A stretch of 64,000 nucleotides of DNA from Bradyrhizobium centrolobii (lineage in GTDB: Bacteria; Pseudomonadota; Alphaproteobacteria; Rhizobiales; Xanthobacteraceae): the NCBI RefSeq assembly GCF_001641635.1, contig NZ_LUUB01000079.1, positions 245,042 through 309,041 on the forward strand. The letters are read 5' to 3'. Shown one piece after another: positions 52,894 to 60,537 of this stretch. The first letter of the stretch is position 1, and each line of letters starts with the position of its first letter. The position numbers and the translations under genes are program-made. The notes under the pieces were generated by a model, which made no database searches, was not told where the DNA came from, and worked only from the letters and a program-made list of their open reading frames with translations.

Positions 52894-54039
52894 ATGAGAC
52901 TCACTCTTTCGGTCATCAAGGCTGACGTTGGCTCCATCGGCGGGCATACGAAACCATCTTCACGTATGATGGCCGCTGTCGAGGGCGAGGTCGCGAAGGC
53001 GATCTGCAATAATCTCTTGATCGACGGTTTTGTCTGCCACACCGGCGATGACATTGCGATCATCATGACGCACACACGGGGCGAAGGGAGCTCCGAGATC
53101 CATCAATTCGCCTGGAAGGCGTTTCTCGCGGCCACTTCGGTTGCGAAGACGTCCGGTCTCTACGGCGCCGGCCAGGATCTTCTTGCAGATGCACCTTCGG
53201 GAAACATTCGCGGTGCTGGCCCGGGCGTCGCCGAACTCAGCTTCGACCACAGCCTCTCTGGGGCGAGACCCGCGGAATCCTTCATGGTGTTCGCCGCCGA
53301 CAAATGCGGCCCCGGCGCCTACAACCTGCCACTCTACCTGGCCTTCGCTGATCCCATGTATTGCGCGGGGCTCATGCTGCCCCCGATGATCAAGGGATTC
53401 CGTTTCCATGTCATCGACATGGATCACACGGCGGGCGACAGCGTGATCGAACTTGACGCGCCTGCGGACAATTACCACATTGCCGCGCTCCTCCGCGATA
53501 ACGAGCGCTTTGGCATTGATCGCATCGTTTCTCAAACATATGGCGAGGTTGCCGTCGCCGTGTCGGCGCAACGTCTTCACGCAATCGCAGGCAAGTACAC
53601 CGGCAAGGACGATCCGGTCGCGATCATCAGGAACCAGGGAATTTTCCCGGCTCCCGAGGAGATCATCTCGCCCTTCGCCAAGGCACACTTCGTGGGCGGG
53701 GATGCACGCGGCTCGCACGTGATGCCGCTGATGCCCGTGCCGCTCAATACGCCGGTGACTGGCATGTACTGCCTGCCGATCGTTTCCTGCACCGGCTTTT
53801 CGATCGACAAGGAAGGCCGTTTTTCGGAGTCCTATACCGACTTTTTCGATAACCCGGCGTGGGACGAGGTGCGCCGGCGCGCGCAAAGCAAGGCAATCGA
53901 GATGCGCAGCCAAGGCTGGTCCGGCGCTGCGATGCTGCCCTATTCCGAGCTGGAATATGGCGGCTTCCGCGACACCGTATCCGCGCTCCTGAAGCGTTTT
54001 CGGCTGCGCGAGGAGCGCAAGCCGGAAGCGGCCGAGTAG
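52894..54039 (+). CDS. Archaeal-type fructose-1,6-bisphosphate aldolase/phosphatase (class V FBPase)
   Basis: A 381-residue protein beginning M-R-L-T-L-S-V-I-K-A-D-V-G-S-I-G-G-H, the signature of the bifunctional FBP aldolase/phosphatase first found in archaea. G-D-D-I near 47, D-K-C-G-P-G-A-Y-N and E-L-E-Y-G-G-F at the C-terminus also match. It would make fructose-6-phosphate directly from triose phosphates. It is unrelated to GlpX at 7.2 kb. The ATG at 52894 has GGGAGG 7 bp upstream. A phosphofructokinase gene follows 51 bp downstream. Family confident; the bifunctionality of this bacterial copy is inferred. Confidence 0.88.
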   Translation: MRLTLSVIKADVGSIGGHTKPSSRMMAAVEGEVAKAICNNLLIDGFVCHTGDDIAIIMTHTRGEGSSEIHQFAWKAFLAATSVAKTSGLYGAGQDLLADAPSGNIRGAGPGVAELSFDHSLSGARPAESFMVFAADKCGPGAYNLPLYLAFADPMYCAGLMLPPMIKGFRFHVIDMDHTAGDSVIELDAPADNYHIAALLRDNERFGIDRIVSQTYGEVAVAVSAQRLHAIAGKYTGKDDPVAIIRNQGIFPAPEEIISPFAKAHFVGGDARGSHVMPLMPVPLNTPVTGMYCLPIVSCTGFSIDKEGRFSESYTDFFDNPAWDEVRRRAQSKAIEMRSQGWSGAAMLPYSELEYGGFRDTVSALLKRFRLREERKPEAAE

Positions 54040-54090
54040 CGAACGTGTGACGCGGGCGCCATTGCGACATGCCAATGCTGGGAGGTGGGC

Positions 54091-55296
54091 ATGGCGAGAA
54101 AACGCATCGGCATTCTCACCGGCGGCGGCGACGTCCCCGGCCTCAACGCAATCATCAAGACCGTGACCTATCGCGGCAGCGAGGACGACATCGAGGTCGT
54201 CGGTCTCCGCCGCGGTTGGGAGGCGCTCACGCATCTGAATCTCGACGACCCCGCCAGCAAATCGCACTACCTCATCCCGCTCAACCGTGAAAATACGCGC
54301 ATCATCGACCGACGCGGCGGCACCGTGCTGCACTCGAGCCGCACCAATCCCTCCAGAGTCAAAAAGCTGCCCGGTCATCTCCTTGGTCAAGACCCTCCGG
54401 GCTCGGAGAGTGCCAAGGGCGGCATCGCAACCAAGACCTGGGATCTCACCGGCCAGGTCCTGGCGAACCTCTCCGGGCTTGGCCTCGAGCACCTCATCGC
54501 CATCGGCGGCGACGACACGCTCAGTTATGCGGACAAGCTCGGCGGACTCGGCGTCAAGATCATCGCAATACCGAAGACGATGGACAACGATGTCCGCAAC
54601 ACCGAGTACTGCATCGGTTTCTCGACCGCGATCACCCGCGCCAGCGATGCTATCCAGCGGCAGCGCACGACTGTCGGCTCGCACGAGCGAATTGGCATTT
54701 TCCGCATCTTTGGCCGTGATGCCGGATTTACGGCGCTCTATACCGCATACGCGACCTCGATCCGATGCGTGATACCGGAGTACAAGGTCAATCTGGACAA
54801 GCTGATCCAGTTGCTGCGCGAGGAGAAGCGCGCCAACCCAAGCAACTACGCGCTGATCGTTCTCAGCGAGGGAGCGGAGTGGGATGGCTACAAGGCGCAG
54901 GAATACGGCGAACCGGATGCGTACGGTCACCGCAAGAGGGCGAGCGTAGCCGAAGCGCTTGCCGACGAGATCAAGCAGCGCGCCGGCGAGGAGACTATCG
55001 TCTCTGATCTCACCTACGACCTGCGGTCGGGCGATCCTGATTTCATCGACAAGCTGGTCGCCCTGACTTTCGGCAACATGGCCTACGATGCCATCCTGGA
55101 AGGCAAGAGCGGTCTGATGTCGGCGCTGGTCGAGGGCCGCTACGACCTTGTGCCGATCCCTGACGCCAGGCTCGGGCCGCGTAAACTGGACGTCGCCAGC
55201 TCATACAACACGGAGCGCTACCGTCCTCTCTATTCCAACAAGCGGGGGCTGCCGATCTTTCTCAACCGCGCAGGAAGCGGACGTGAGCCCGGTTGA
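54091..55296 (+). CDS. Phosphofructokinase with PPi-type active-site residues
   Basis: A 401-residue PfkA-family enzyme. Start I-G-I-L-T-G-G-G-D-V-P-G-L-N. The phosphoryl-donor motif is G-G-D-D (139-142), and the next loop is P-K-T-M-D-N-D (161-167) with Lys162. In ATP-dependent enzymes these positions are usually glycine (GGDGS and PGTIDND); Asp and Lys are diagnostic of pyrophosphate-dependent phosphofructokinases, which are reversible. G-F-S-T-A follows as in the family. ATG 54091 follows GGGAGGTGGGC. It is probably co-transcribed with the FBP aldolase/phosphatase gene. Donor specificity is inferred from residues only. Confidence 0.88.
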   Translation: MARKRIGILTGGGDVPGLNAIIKTVTYRGSEDDIEVVGLRRGWEALTHLNLDDPASKSHYLIPLNRENTRIIDRRGGTVLHSSRTNPSRVKKLPGHLLGQDPPGSESAKGGIATKTWDLTGQVLANLSGLGLEHLIAIGGDDTLSYADKLGGLGVKIIAIPKTMDNDVRNTEYCIGFSTAITRASDAIQRQRTTVGSHERIGIFRIFGRDAGFTALYTAYATSIRCVIPEYKVNLDKLIQLLREEKRANPSNYALIVLSEGAEWDGYKAQEYGEPDAYGHRKRASVAEALADEIKQRAGEETIVSDLTYDLRSGDPDFIDKLVALTFGNMAYDAILEGKSGLMSALVEGRYDLVPIPDARLGPRKLDVASSYNTERYRPLYSNKRGLPIFLNRAGSGREPG

Positions 55297-55331
55297 CGAC
55301 GAATCGCCGTCGGCTGGGGCTGTGAACGACA

Positions 55332-55359
55332 AGGCCCGCCAGCTCGAGCGGGCGGGCCT
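55332..55359 (+). terminator. Hairpin after the phosphofructokinase gene
   Basis: AGGCCCGCC, a 10-base loop that is itself palindromic (GCTCGAGC), then GGCGGGCCT: a perfect 9-bp stem, 36 bp after the stop. No clear T-run follows. Confidence 0.6.
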
Positions 55360-55404
55360 ACTCCGTCTGATTAAATGTTCTGCTTTGTCGACGGAGGTTA
55401 GTCC

Positions 55405-55761
55405 TCAAAACCCACAGGCCGCATATTGCTTTCTCGCGAGCCGAAAGTGCGAGCCCACTTCTACGAAGTCCACGTCGAGACATTGGTTTCCTCGACGATA
55501 TTCGCCGAGGCCTTCGCATCGAAGATACTCAAGATTTATTCGCCAACGGTGTTCGCTCGGCAAGTAGGTGGCAAAGTCGTGCTGCGCCGCGGGAGGTCCC
55601 TTGCAGATTCCGACGATGTAATGCCGGACGTCCGGGGGCAGATCGTCTATGTGGTGAGAATCCCAAATATCATGTTTGTTGCCAGCACTGCCTTTGGAAA
55701 TTGCCGGCGGCTCGCTCAAAAGCAGAATGCAAAGGGCTATCAACAGGGGCCGGACTGCCAT
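55405..55761 (-). CDS. Small exported protein
   Basis: A 118-residue protein with a signal peptide (L-L-I-A-L-C-I-L-L-L-S-E-P-P-A-I-S, about 5-22) and a mature part of about 95 residues with D-D-L-P-P-D-V-R-H-Y-I and four cysteines (I-C-K, R-C-E, Q-C-L, A-C-G), which could form two disulfides. No family is recognised. It is convergent with the phosphofructokinase gene. Export is clear, function unknown. Confidence 0.72.
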   Translation of the reverse strand: MAVRPLLIALCILLLSEPPAISKGSAGNKHDIWDSHHIDDLPPDVRHYIVGICKGPPAAQHDFATYLPSEHRWRINLEYLRCEGLGEYRRGNQCLDVDFVEVGSHFRLARKQYAACGF

Positions 55762-55963
55762 CTGACCCTCCAGCTAAAGCTGCTTATTTTTTGCGTTGCT
55801 TACAGCTTTGGCAGTGTGATCTTACGGCGACCAACTGACGGGGACCTTACAGAGCGCGCGGCTGCGATCTGCACTCGGCGGGCATCTCCCTTTTACACCG
55901 GCCAGGCAGCAAGAATCTGCCAAATGACCAATGGCACCGCGATGCCCCGCTCGAGCCGGCGGA

Positions 55964-56098
55964 TCACCGGTCGGTATGGGGGATCTCGTAGCGCTCCAGC
56001 CGCTCGACGGCTGCCTGTTGCTCGTGACGTCCCAACCACAGGACGAAGAGGATCAGCGAGCCGCCTAAAGCAGCCAGGCCAAAAGCAAGCTGCTTCAT
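55964..56098 (-). CDS. Tiny single-span membrane protein
   Basis: A 44-residue frame: M-K-Q-L-A-F-G-L-A-A-L then S-L-I-L-F-V-L-W-L-G-R forms one helix, followed by a charged amphipathic tail (E-Q-Q-A-A-V-E-R-L-E-R-Y). Positive-inside orientation is unclear. The ribosome site is weak (CGGG). The composition strongly resembles small inner-membrane proteins seen elsewhere in this region. Confidence 0.5.
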   Translation of the reverse strand: MKQLAFGLAALGGSLILFVLWLGRHEQQAAVERLERYEIPHTDR

Positions 56099-56175
56099 CC
56101 CGTTTGAATGCGCAGCAGGGGCCGACGTTCCAGCGTTTTCCAGGAGGCGCCGCTCCGGTCCCGCGCCCCATTTGA

Positions 56176-56322
56176 TCAGGACGCCCGCGAAGGCGGCCTG
56201 CCGCTACCAGCGCACGTCGGGCATGGCCGAAAGAGGATCTGCTGGGTTGGCTGAGGTGACGTCGTCCTCGGCTCGTTGCCGGTGCCGAAGCAGGTTTCGC
56301 AGCCTTTGAATTGCTCGCTCAT
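56176..56322 (-). CDS. Mini zinc-ribbon protein with two CxxCxGxG motifs
   Basis: A 48-residue protein: C-E-T-C-F-G-T-G-N (8-16) and C-P-T-C-A-G-S-G-R (34-42) are two DnaJ-type C-x-x-C-x-G-x-G zinc knuckles, enough to hold one zinc ion. There is no J-domain. ATG 56322 has GGAG 6 bp upstream; an in-frame ATG two codons earlier is less well spaced. It could be a redox or protein-binding accessory; the role is unknown. Confidence 0.66.
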   Translation of the reverse strand: MSEQFKGCETCFGTGNEPRTTSPQPTQQILFRPCPTCAGSGRPPSRAS

Positions 56323-56589
56323 TTTCATCTCCGTTGACTCGAGACGGGCTGCCTCGCGGGAGATCGAGCGCCAGCAGGATCGTCTCAACAACGTACCAAA
56401 GCCCCTGACGCGGGAGTCGCCACCGGAGTCTGATCGGCCGCATGGGGCACAATCAGAAGGACGTCGACGAGCTCACGATCGAATCTGCTGGCGCGCAGCT
56501 CGGCTTCCTGGCCGTCTGAGAGTCCACACCCGTTTATTGGCCATGCGTTGGACACGGCGGAGGAGGCGAATGTAAGTGATCGATTTAGT

Positions 56590-56664
56590 TGGCGCTCCCT
56601 AGCGGAATCGAACCGCTCTCTCCACCGTGAAAGGGTGGCGTCCTGACCGATAGACGAAGGGAGC
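56590..56664 (-). tRNA. tRNA-Glu (anticodon TTC)
   Basis: On the minus strand the acceptor arm GCTCCCT (56664-56658) pairs with AGGGAGC (56600-56594), followed by discriminator G and an encoded CCA (56592-56590). The anticodon stem CCACC/GGTGG encloses loop CTTTCAC with TTC. The T-arm GCGGTTCGATTCCGC is canonical. 75 nt including CCA. Confidence 0.95.
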
Positions 56665-56951
56665 AAACGCAAAGCCCCGCCGCTTTTCGCGGCACGGCCG
56701 TTCGCACGGCTTAACGTTACGACGGCAAGCCTTTCGGGAACTGGCCCCGGGGCACCGTGCCGAAGCCCGCACGAGTCGTGCCGGCGGCTTGCAGCGGGCG
56801 AACGTATAGTGGCCTTTCAGCCTGTGGGCAAGCCATTCGGGAACGCTCTTTTGGGGCCGGTGGACAGGTTGAGCCCGGGGCTTTTCGGAGCCAATTTCAA
56901 CTATTTCTTAGGGTTCCCTGAGATAGCGCTGGAACGGGAGTACTTCGATCG

Positions 56952-57206
56952 ATGCCACAGCCCAAGAAGCGCGCGGCCCGCAAACTGCTGTCGCAGCATG
57001 CCTGGATCACGCTCGACGGCGGGTTCGCCGCACGGCATTGCCTGGTGCAGGACATCTCGAGCACCGGTGCGAAGATCACGCTCGACGAGGACGCGAGTCA
57101 GCTCCCGGGCATCATCCGAATGGCGTTCGCGCGCGATGCGCGCACGGGGCAGCGCTGCCAGGTGGTCTGGCGCCGCGGCAAATCGGCCGGCATCAAGTTC
57201 GTTTGA
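56952..57206 (+). CDS. Single-domain PilZ protein
   Basis: An 84-residue protein that is essentially one PilZ domain. The second motif is good (Q-D-I-S-S-T-G-A, D-x-S-x-x-G), while the first is K-K-R-A-A-R-K at the N-terminus (R-x-x-R like). It ends V-V-W-R-R-G-K-S-A-G-I-K-F-V, typical of short PilZ proteins. It may bind cyclic di-GMP and act on a partner. The window also has a PilZ protein at 46.2 kb. Upstream lies the tRNA-Glu gene on the other strand. Confidence 0.82.
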   Translation: MPQPKKRAARKLLSQHAWITLDGGFAARHCLVQDISSTGAKITLDEDASQLPGIIRMAFARDARTGQRCQVVWRRGKSAGIKFV

Positions 57207-57260
57207 AGCCGGCGCGCTGCCCGATGGCGTCCGGCGCGGGTCCGGGCTACAAGGCATTGG

Positions 57261-57506
57261 ATGCGAACCTCGGTCCTCATTTTCATCTGCTTTGCAGCGA
57301 CATCCGCAGCCGCGGCAGAGACCTTGCGTCTTCCTGCTGCCGAGCAGCCGCAGACCAGCAAGACCTTGCCGCTGAAGGGAGCGGCCGGGACGGCGAAGGC
57401 GAATTCTTGCGCCTCTTATGGCCGGGGCTTCGTCATGGTCGAGGCCACCGGAACCTGCGTGAAGATCGGCGGCGCGATCAGCGTCGACGCGACGATCCGG
57501 CGCTAA
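57261..57506 (+). CDS. Exported mini-protein resembling the start of rhizobial porins
   Basis: An 81-residue protein with a signal peptide (F-I-C-F-A-A-T-S-A-A-A-A) and a short linker. It then has C-A-S-Y-G-R-G-F-V-M-V-E-A-T-G-T-C-V-K-I and G-G-A-I-S-V-D-A, which closely resembles the conserved N-terminal cysteine segment of alphaproteobacterial porins (C-x-x-Y-G-x-G-F ... T-x-T-C-x-K-I-G-G). The barrel is absent, and the frame ends two residues beyond the segment. It may be a stand-alone domain gene, or a truncated porin. It is 3 bp before the next small gene. Confidence 0.65.
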   Translation: MRTSVLIFICFAATSAAAAETLRLPAAEQPQTSKTLPLKGAAGTAKANSCASYGRGFVMVEATGTCVKIGGAISVDATIRR

Positions 57507-57509
57507 AGG

Positions 57510-57677
57510 ATGCCGCCGGATCTCCTGCGGCTCGACATCCTCGTTCCCGTGCTGATGTATTGCGCGCTGTTGTGGTGGGTCGGCCGCGGCGTGAGCTGGG
57601 CCGCGCGGCTTGCTACGGCCGCCGTCACGCTCGCGCTGGTCATTTGCGTGCTGCTGGTCGAGCGCGGCTGGCGTTAG
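57510..57677 (+). CDS. Small two-helix membrane protein
   Basis: A 55-residue protein with two hydrophobic helices (I-L-V-P-V-L-M-Y-C-A-L-L-W-W-V-G and A-A-V-T-L-A-L-V-I-C-V-L-L-V) and short charged ends. It starts 3 bp after the porin-like mini-protein gene, so the two are probably translated from one mRNA. It ends before the convergent GST gene. No family recognised. Confidence 0.6.
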   Translation: MPPDLLRLDILVPVLMYCALLWWVGRGVSWAARLATAAVTLALVICVLLVERGWR

Positions 57678-57690
57678 CCTTCGTCCAGGC

Positions 57691-58338
57691 TCAGGACATC
57701 GGCGGCGCGACATGCTGGGCGAAGCCGGGGCGGCGGCCGAGCTCCGCGAGCCAGCGCGTCAGATGCGGCTGCGCGGGCCTTGAGATCCCTTCGACGCCGA
57801 GCCAGCGGCGCGCATAGGCGCCGATCGCGATATCGGCGAGCGTGAACTGATCGCCTTCCATGAATCGCCGCGTGGCCAGCAGGCGATCGGCGATCGCCCA
57901 GACTTCGGCCGCCGCATCGGCGTCCTTCTGGACCTGGATCATGTCGCGCTCCGCGGGCGGCGTGCGCACGATCCCCCAGAACACGGGGCGGTCGACCGGC
58001 TGCACGGTCGACAGCGTCCAGTCCAGCCAGCGGTCGACGGCCGCGCGCATCTTCGGCGCCTCCGGATAGATCGGCGTGCCGCGTCCATGGGCGAGACAGA
58101 GATAGCGCATGATCGAGTTGGATTCCCACAGCACGAAGTCGCCCTCGACCAGCGTCGGGATGCGCGCATTGGGATTCATCGCAAGATAATCGGCTTCGCG
58201 GGTGCGGCCGTACTGCATGCCCGCGTCGACGCGTTCATAGGGAAGGCCGAGCTCGCTCAAGCACCACAGCACCTTCTGCACGTTGACCGAGTTGGCGCGG
58301 CCCCAGATCGTCAGTTGCGGCTGTTGAGTGTCCGGCAC
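57691..58338 (-). CDS. Glutathione S-transferase
   Basis: A 215-residue GST. The N-terminal thioredoxin fold starts L-T-I-W-G-R-A-N-S-V-N-V-Q-K-V, where the serine/asparagine cluster is the usual activation site. I-P-T-L-V-E-G-D gives the cis-proline and W-E-S-N-S-I-M-R-Y-L the glutathione gamma-glutamyl site. The helical domain has the F-T-L-A-D-I-A capping box. The start is GTG 58338, after GGGAGAAGC. It is the second GST of the window and not close to the first in sequence. Confidence 0.9.
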   Translation of the reverse strand: MPDTQQPQLTIWGRANSVNVQKVLWCLSELGLPYERVDAGMQYGRTREADYLAMNPNARIPTLVEGDFVLWESNSIMRYLCLAHGRGTPIYPEAPKMRAAVDRWLDWTLSTVQPVDRPVFWGIVRTPPAERDMIQVQKDADAAAEVWAIADRLLATRRFMEGDQFTLADIAIGAYARRWLGVEGISRPAQPHLTRWLAELGRRPGFAQHVAPPMS

Positions 58339-58476
58339 GTTGCTTCTCCCGCAGCAATTGGCTTTGCGCGGGGTGATAGCGGAATTTCGGTTTTCGAGCG
58401 TCGGCGATTGCGCCGTGGCCCTCATGCAAAAAGCTCCGCCTGAGGCGAAGCTTTCATGCAGCACTCGTCGGCGCGA

Positions 58477-58557
58477 TCAGTGGCCGAAGAACAGCCACAG
58501 CAGAATGATCACCGGTATCGGCACGCCAAGCAACCACAGCAACGGCCCTCTCGCCAT
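58477..58557 (-). CDS. Micro membrane protein of 26 residues
   Basis: M-A-R-G-P-L-L-W-L-L-G-V, then P-I-P-V-I-I-L-L-W-L-F-F-G-H: one hydrophobic segment with a central P-x-P. It is preceded by a strong ribosome site (GGAGGAGGAGACA). Proteins of this kind (MARGPLLWLLG) are, from memory, common in rhizobia but usually missed by annotation. Function unknown. Confidence 0.66.
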   Translation of the reverse strand: MARGPLLWLLGVPIPVIILLWLFFGH

Positions 58558-58641
58558 TGTCTCCTCCTCCAGTCTCCTCATGGCAGGGAGAACGCGAGGG
58601 GGAAGGGCTTGTTCCTGAGGGCGTGCGGCGCGTGGGGCGTC

Positions 58642-59094
58642 TTACCAGTGGCCGGTATTGGGCATCGACAGCCAGGGCTCCTGCGGCGGCTTCGGCTCGC
58701 CCTTCTGAAGCAGCTCGATCGAGTGCAGGTCGGGCGAGCGGACGAAGGCCATGTTGCCGTCGCGCGGTGGCCGGTTGATGGTGATGCCGGCCTTCATCAG
58801 CTTCTCGCAGGTGGCGTAGATGTCGTCGACCTCATAGGCGAGATGGCCGAAGAAGCGGTCCTCGCCGTATTTCTCCTCATCCCAGTTGTAGGTGAGCTCG
58901 ACCAGCGGCGCGCCGCGCGTCGAGGGCTGCTTCTTCAGCGCTTCGAGATCGTCCGCCGAGCACAGGAACACCAGCGTGAAGCGCCCCTTGTCGTTCTCGA
59001 TCCGCCGCACCTCCTTCAGGCCCAGCGCATCAGAATAGAATTTCAGCGCGACATCGAGATTGCGCACGCGCAGCATGGTGTGGAGATAACGCAT
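58642..59094 (-). CDS. VOC-family protein, lactoylglutathione lyase type
   Basis: A 150-residue glyoxalase/VOC protein with two beta-alpha-beta-beta-beta modules. The start M-R-Y-L-H-T-M-L-R-V-R-N-L-D provides the first metal histidine; V-E-L-T-Y-N-W, F-G-H-L-A-Y-E-V and S-I-E-L-L continue the metal-site pattern of glyoxalase I (H, E, H, E). It probably isomerises the methylglyoxal-glutathione adduct. ATG 59094 follows GGGAGCAAG. The upstream open codons on this frame are non-coding. Confidence 0.87.
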   Translation of the reverse strand: MRYLHTMLRVRNLDVALKFYSDALGLKEVRRIENDKGRFTLVFLCSADDLEALKKQPSTRGAPLVELTYNWDEEKYGEDRFFGHLAYEVDDIYATCEKLMKAGITINRPPRDGNMAFVRSPDLHSIELLQKGEPKPPQEPWLSMPNTGHW

Positions 59095-59463
59095 GTTTCT
59101 TGCTCCCTTGGACAGTCGGAGGGTTCTTGTTCGGGCCGGGGCCGGTGGGAGCATCAAATAGCAGCAAAACGCGACAAGGGGCAGGGGGTGCGTGCGCATG
59201 TGCGTGAGGCGTGTGATGCTTCCAGAGCAAGGATGACGGGCCGTTCAAGTAAGCCGATCGCTTAGGAACAAACGAGTATCGGCCGCGTTCGGCTTGCATG
59301 ACTTGCCCACAATGCGCCAAGCCGATGGCGGCAAACTCAACGAACACATTCAAGTGCGAGCCCTGTCGCGAGATCGTCATCGTCTTTGCAGTCGTCTCGA
59401 AATTCCTCCCGCCAAAGAAGTAACAGGACGCAGCTTCATCGATCGTTAGGAATTGCTCCGTGA

Positions 59464-59522
59464 CGATTTCTTCGATTCCGATTCGTTCTTCGAGAACGAA
59501 ATGGAATTGGAAGCAGAACAAG
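59464..59522. repeat. Palindromic repeat, copy 1
   Basis: GATTTCTTCGATTCCGATTCGTTCTTCGAGAACGAAATGGAATTGGAAGCAGAACAAG region; the core TTCGTTCTTCGAGAACGAA can fold into a hairpin. It is nearly identical over about 55 bp to the copy at 59688. Confidence 0.75.
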
Positions 59523-59687
59523 TCGTGGCTGTTGATGTCGACCTCGCGTGTTTGCCTGAGCCAGCCAGCGTGATGCTTCGCACAGAGCTAGCGATGACGT
59601 TTGCATCAGCTGCGTCGGCAGCGGCGCGTGCTGGATTTCTTTCTAGCGATCCAAACCAGTTGTTAAGAGGTCGTCCGCGCCGATTTC

Positions 59688-59746
59688 TTCGATTCCGATT
59701 CGTTCTCAGAGAACGAAATGGAGTCGAAGCTGGAACAAAACGGTCC
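59688..59746. repeat. Palindromic repeat, copy 2
   Basis: The same unit as 59464-59522 with a few substitutions (TCGTTCTCAGAGAACGA core, then GGAGTCGAAGCTGGAACAA). Direct orientation. The pair may mark a duplication, or insertions of a small mobile palindrome. Confidence 0.75.
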
Positions 59747-59830
59747 GCCGAGCTGCCCTAAACCTTCCCGCCACCGTCTCGACGCTCGCTCCGTCCGGCG
59801 ATATCGTCGCCCTCGACGGCGGGCGCAGCC

Positions 59831-60181
59831 ATGAAGAACGGCCTTTACTCCATCCACATCTACATGCTCGACGGTGTGAAGGGCCGCGACAGCGGGATAC
59901 TGGTGTTGCGCGACGGGGTGCTGCTCGGCGGCGGGCCGTATTTCTGGTCGCGCGGCTCGTACACCGTCGGCAACGGCACCTGGAAGGGCGAACTCGCCAC
60001 CAACCAGCACTCGCCGTTTCCCGATCCATTCATCCGGCCGCTGTTCGGCGGGCAGGAGGTTACGAGCGGCTTTTCCGGGACGTTCAGTGATGACGGGGCC
60101 GAGGTGTTCGGTACCGTGCTGGTCGCGGGCTCTCGTAGCCTGAGCTTTCGCGCGACGTTGAAACGGCTTGCCGACATCTGA
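59831..60181 (+). CDS. GrlR-like small beta-barrel protein
   Basis: A 116-residue protein. M-K-N-G-L-Y-S-I-H-I-Y, then G-I-L-V-L-R-D-G-V-L-L-G-G-G-P-Y-F-W-S-R-G-S-Y and F-S-G-T-F follow the pattern of the GrlR-type regulatory domain found in many proteobacteria and often annotated as a T3SS-regulator-like protein. There is no type III system in this window, so the name does not imply that role. ATG 59831 fits the family start. A stand-alone gene. Confidence 0.66.
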   Translation: MKNGLYSIHIYMLDGVKGRDSGILVLRDGVLLGGGPYFWSRGSYTVGNGTWKGELATNQHSPFPDPFIRPLFGGQEVTSGFSGTFSDDGAEVFGTVLVAGSRSLSFRATLKRLADI

Positions 60182-60324
60182 TGCGCGCGATGGCGCGGAG
60201 TCCTAACGAAAGCTTTCACGAGAGGCGATAACGCTATTCGGTTAGGTTAAAAGTCCAATCGCGTTGCAGTTGCGGCGCTTTGCGGTAGGTGTGTCGGCAA
60301 AGACAAGCAAGAAACAGCTTTGCC

Positions 60325-60537
60325 ATGACTTCGTTTTCAGAGACTCCGTTTTCAGAAACGTCCTTCTTTCAGGGTGACAGGCACACCTATCGGCGCGTAG
60401 CCGTCGTCGGCACGCTGTTTTGCCTCGCTTTCGTGGTGATCAGTTTCTCGCTGCGCCCGCAGGCAGAGGACGTCCATGTCCTCGTCAAGGCTGACCGGCT
60501 GGTGCGCACCGCAGGTCAGGCCGCGCACACGAACTAG
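60325..60537 (+). CDS. Small single-span membrane protein
   Basis: A 70-residue protein with a Ser/Thr/Phe-rich N-terminus (S-E-T-P-F-S-E-T-S-F-F), a positive stretch (R-H-T-Y-R-R), one helix (V-A-V-V-G-T-L-F-C-L-A-F-V-V-I-S-F-S-L) and a C-terminal periplasmic tail. The stop codon overlaps the stop of the convergent gene: both use the four bases CTAG. Function unknown. Confidence 0.65.
   Translation: MTSFSETPFSETSFFQGDRHTYRRVAVVGTLFCLAFVVISFSLRPQAEDVHVLVKADRLVRTAGQAAHTN

Larger units (their letters stand above)
59095..59830. other. Gap with degenerate repeats
   Basis: 736 bp with no supported gene. It contains two related copies of a palindromic repeat (59464-59522 and 59688-59746) about 224 bp apart. 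A plus-strand frame spanning both copies (59453-59761) is probably accidental. Confidence 0.5.

Noticed and set aside
52960..54930. 656-codon minus-strand frame opposite the FBP aldolase/phosphatase and phosphofructokinase genes
   Set aside because: Spans two real genes of the other strand; no family signal.
59095..59521. Minus-strand frame upstream of the VOC gene (59030-59521)
   Set aside because: Low-complexity (His/Ala/Pro repeats) and no ribosome site; it overlaps the real VOC start in another frame.
59453..59761. 102-codon plus-strand frame through both palindromic repeats
   Set aside because: Its sequence is largely the repeat unit read twice; no ribosome site or homology.
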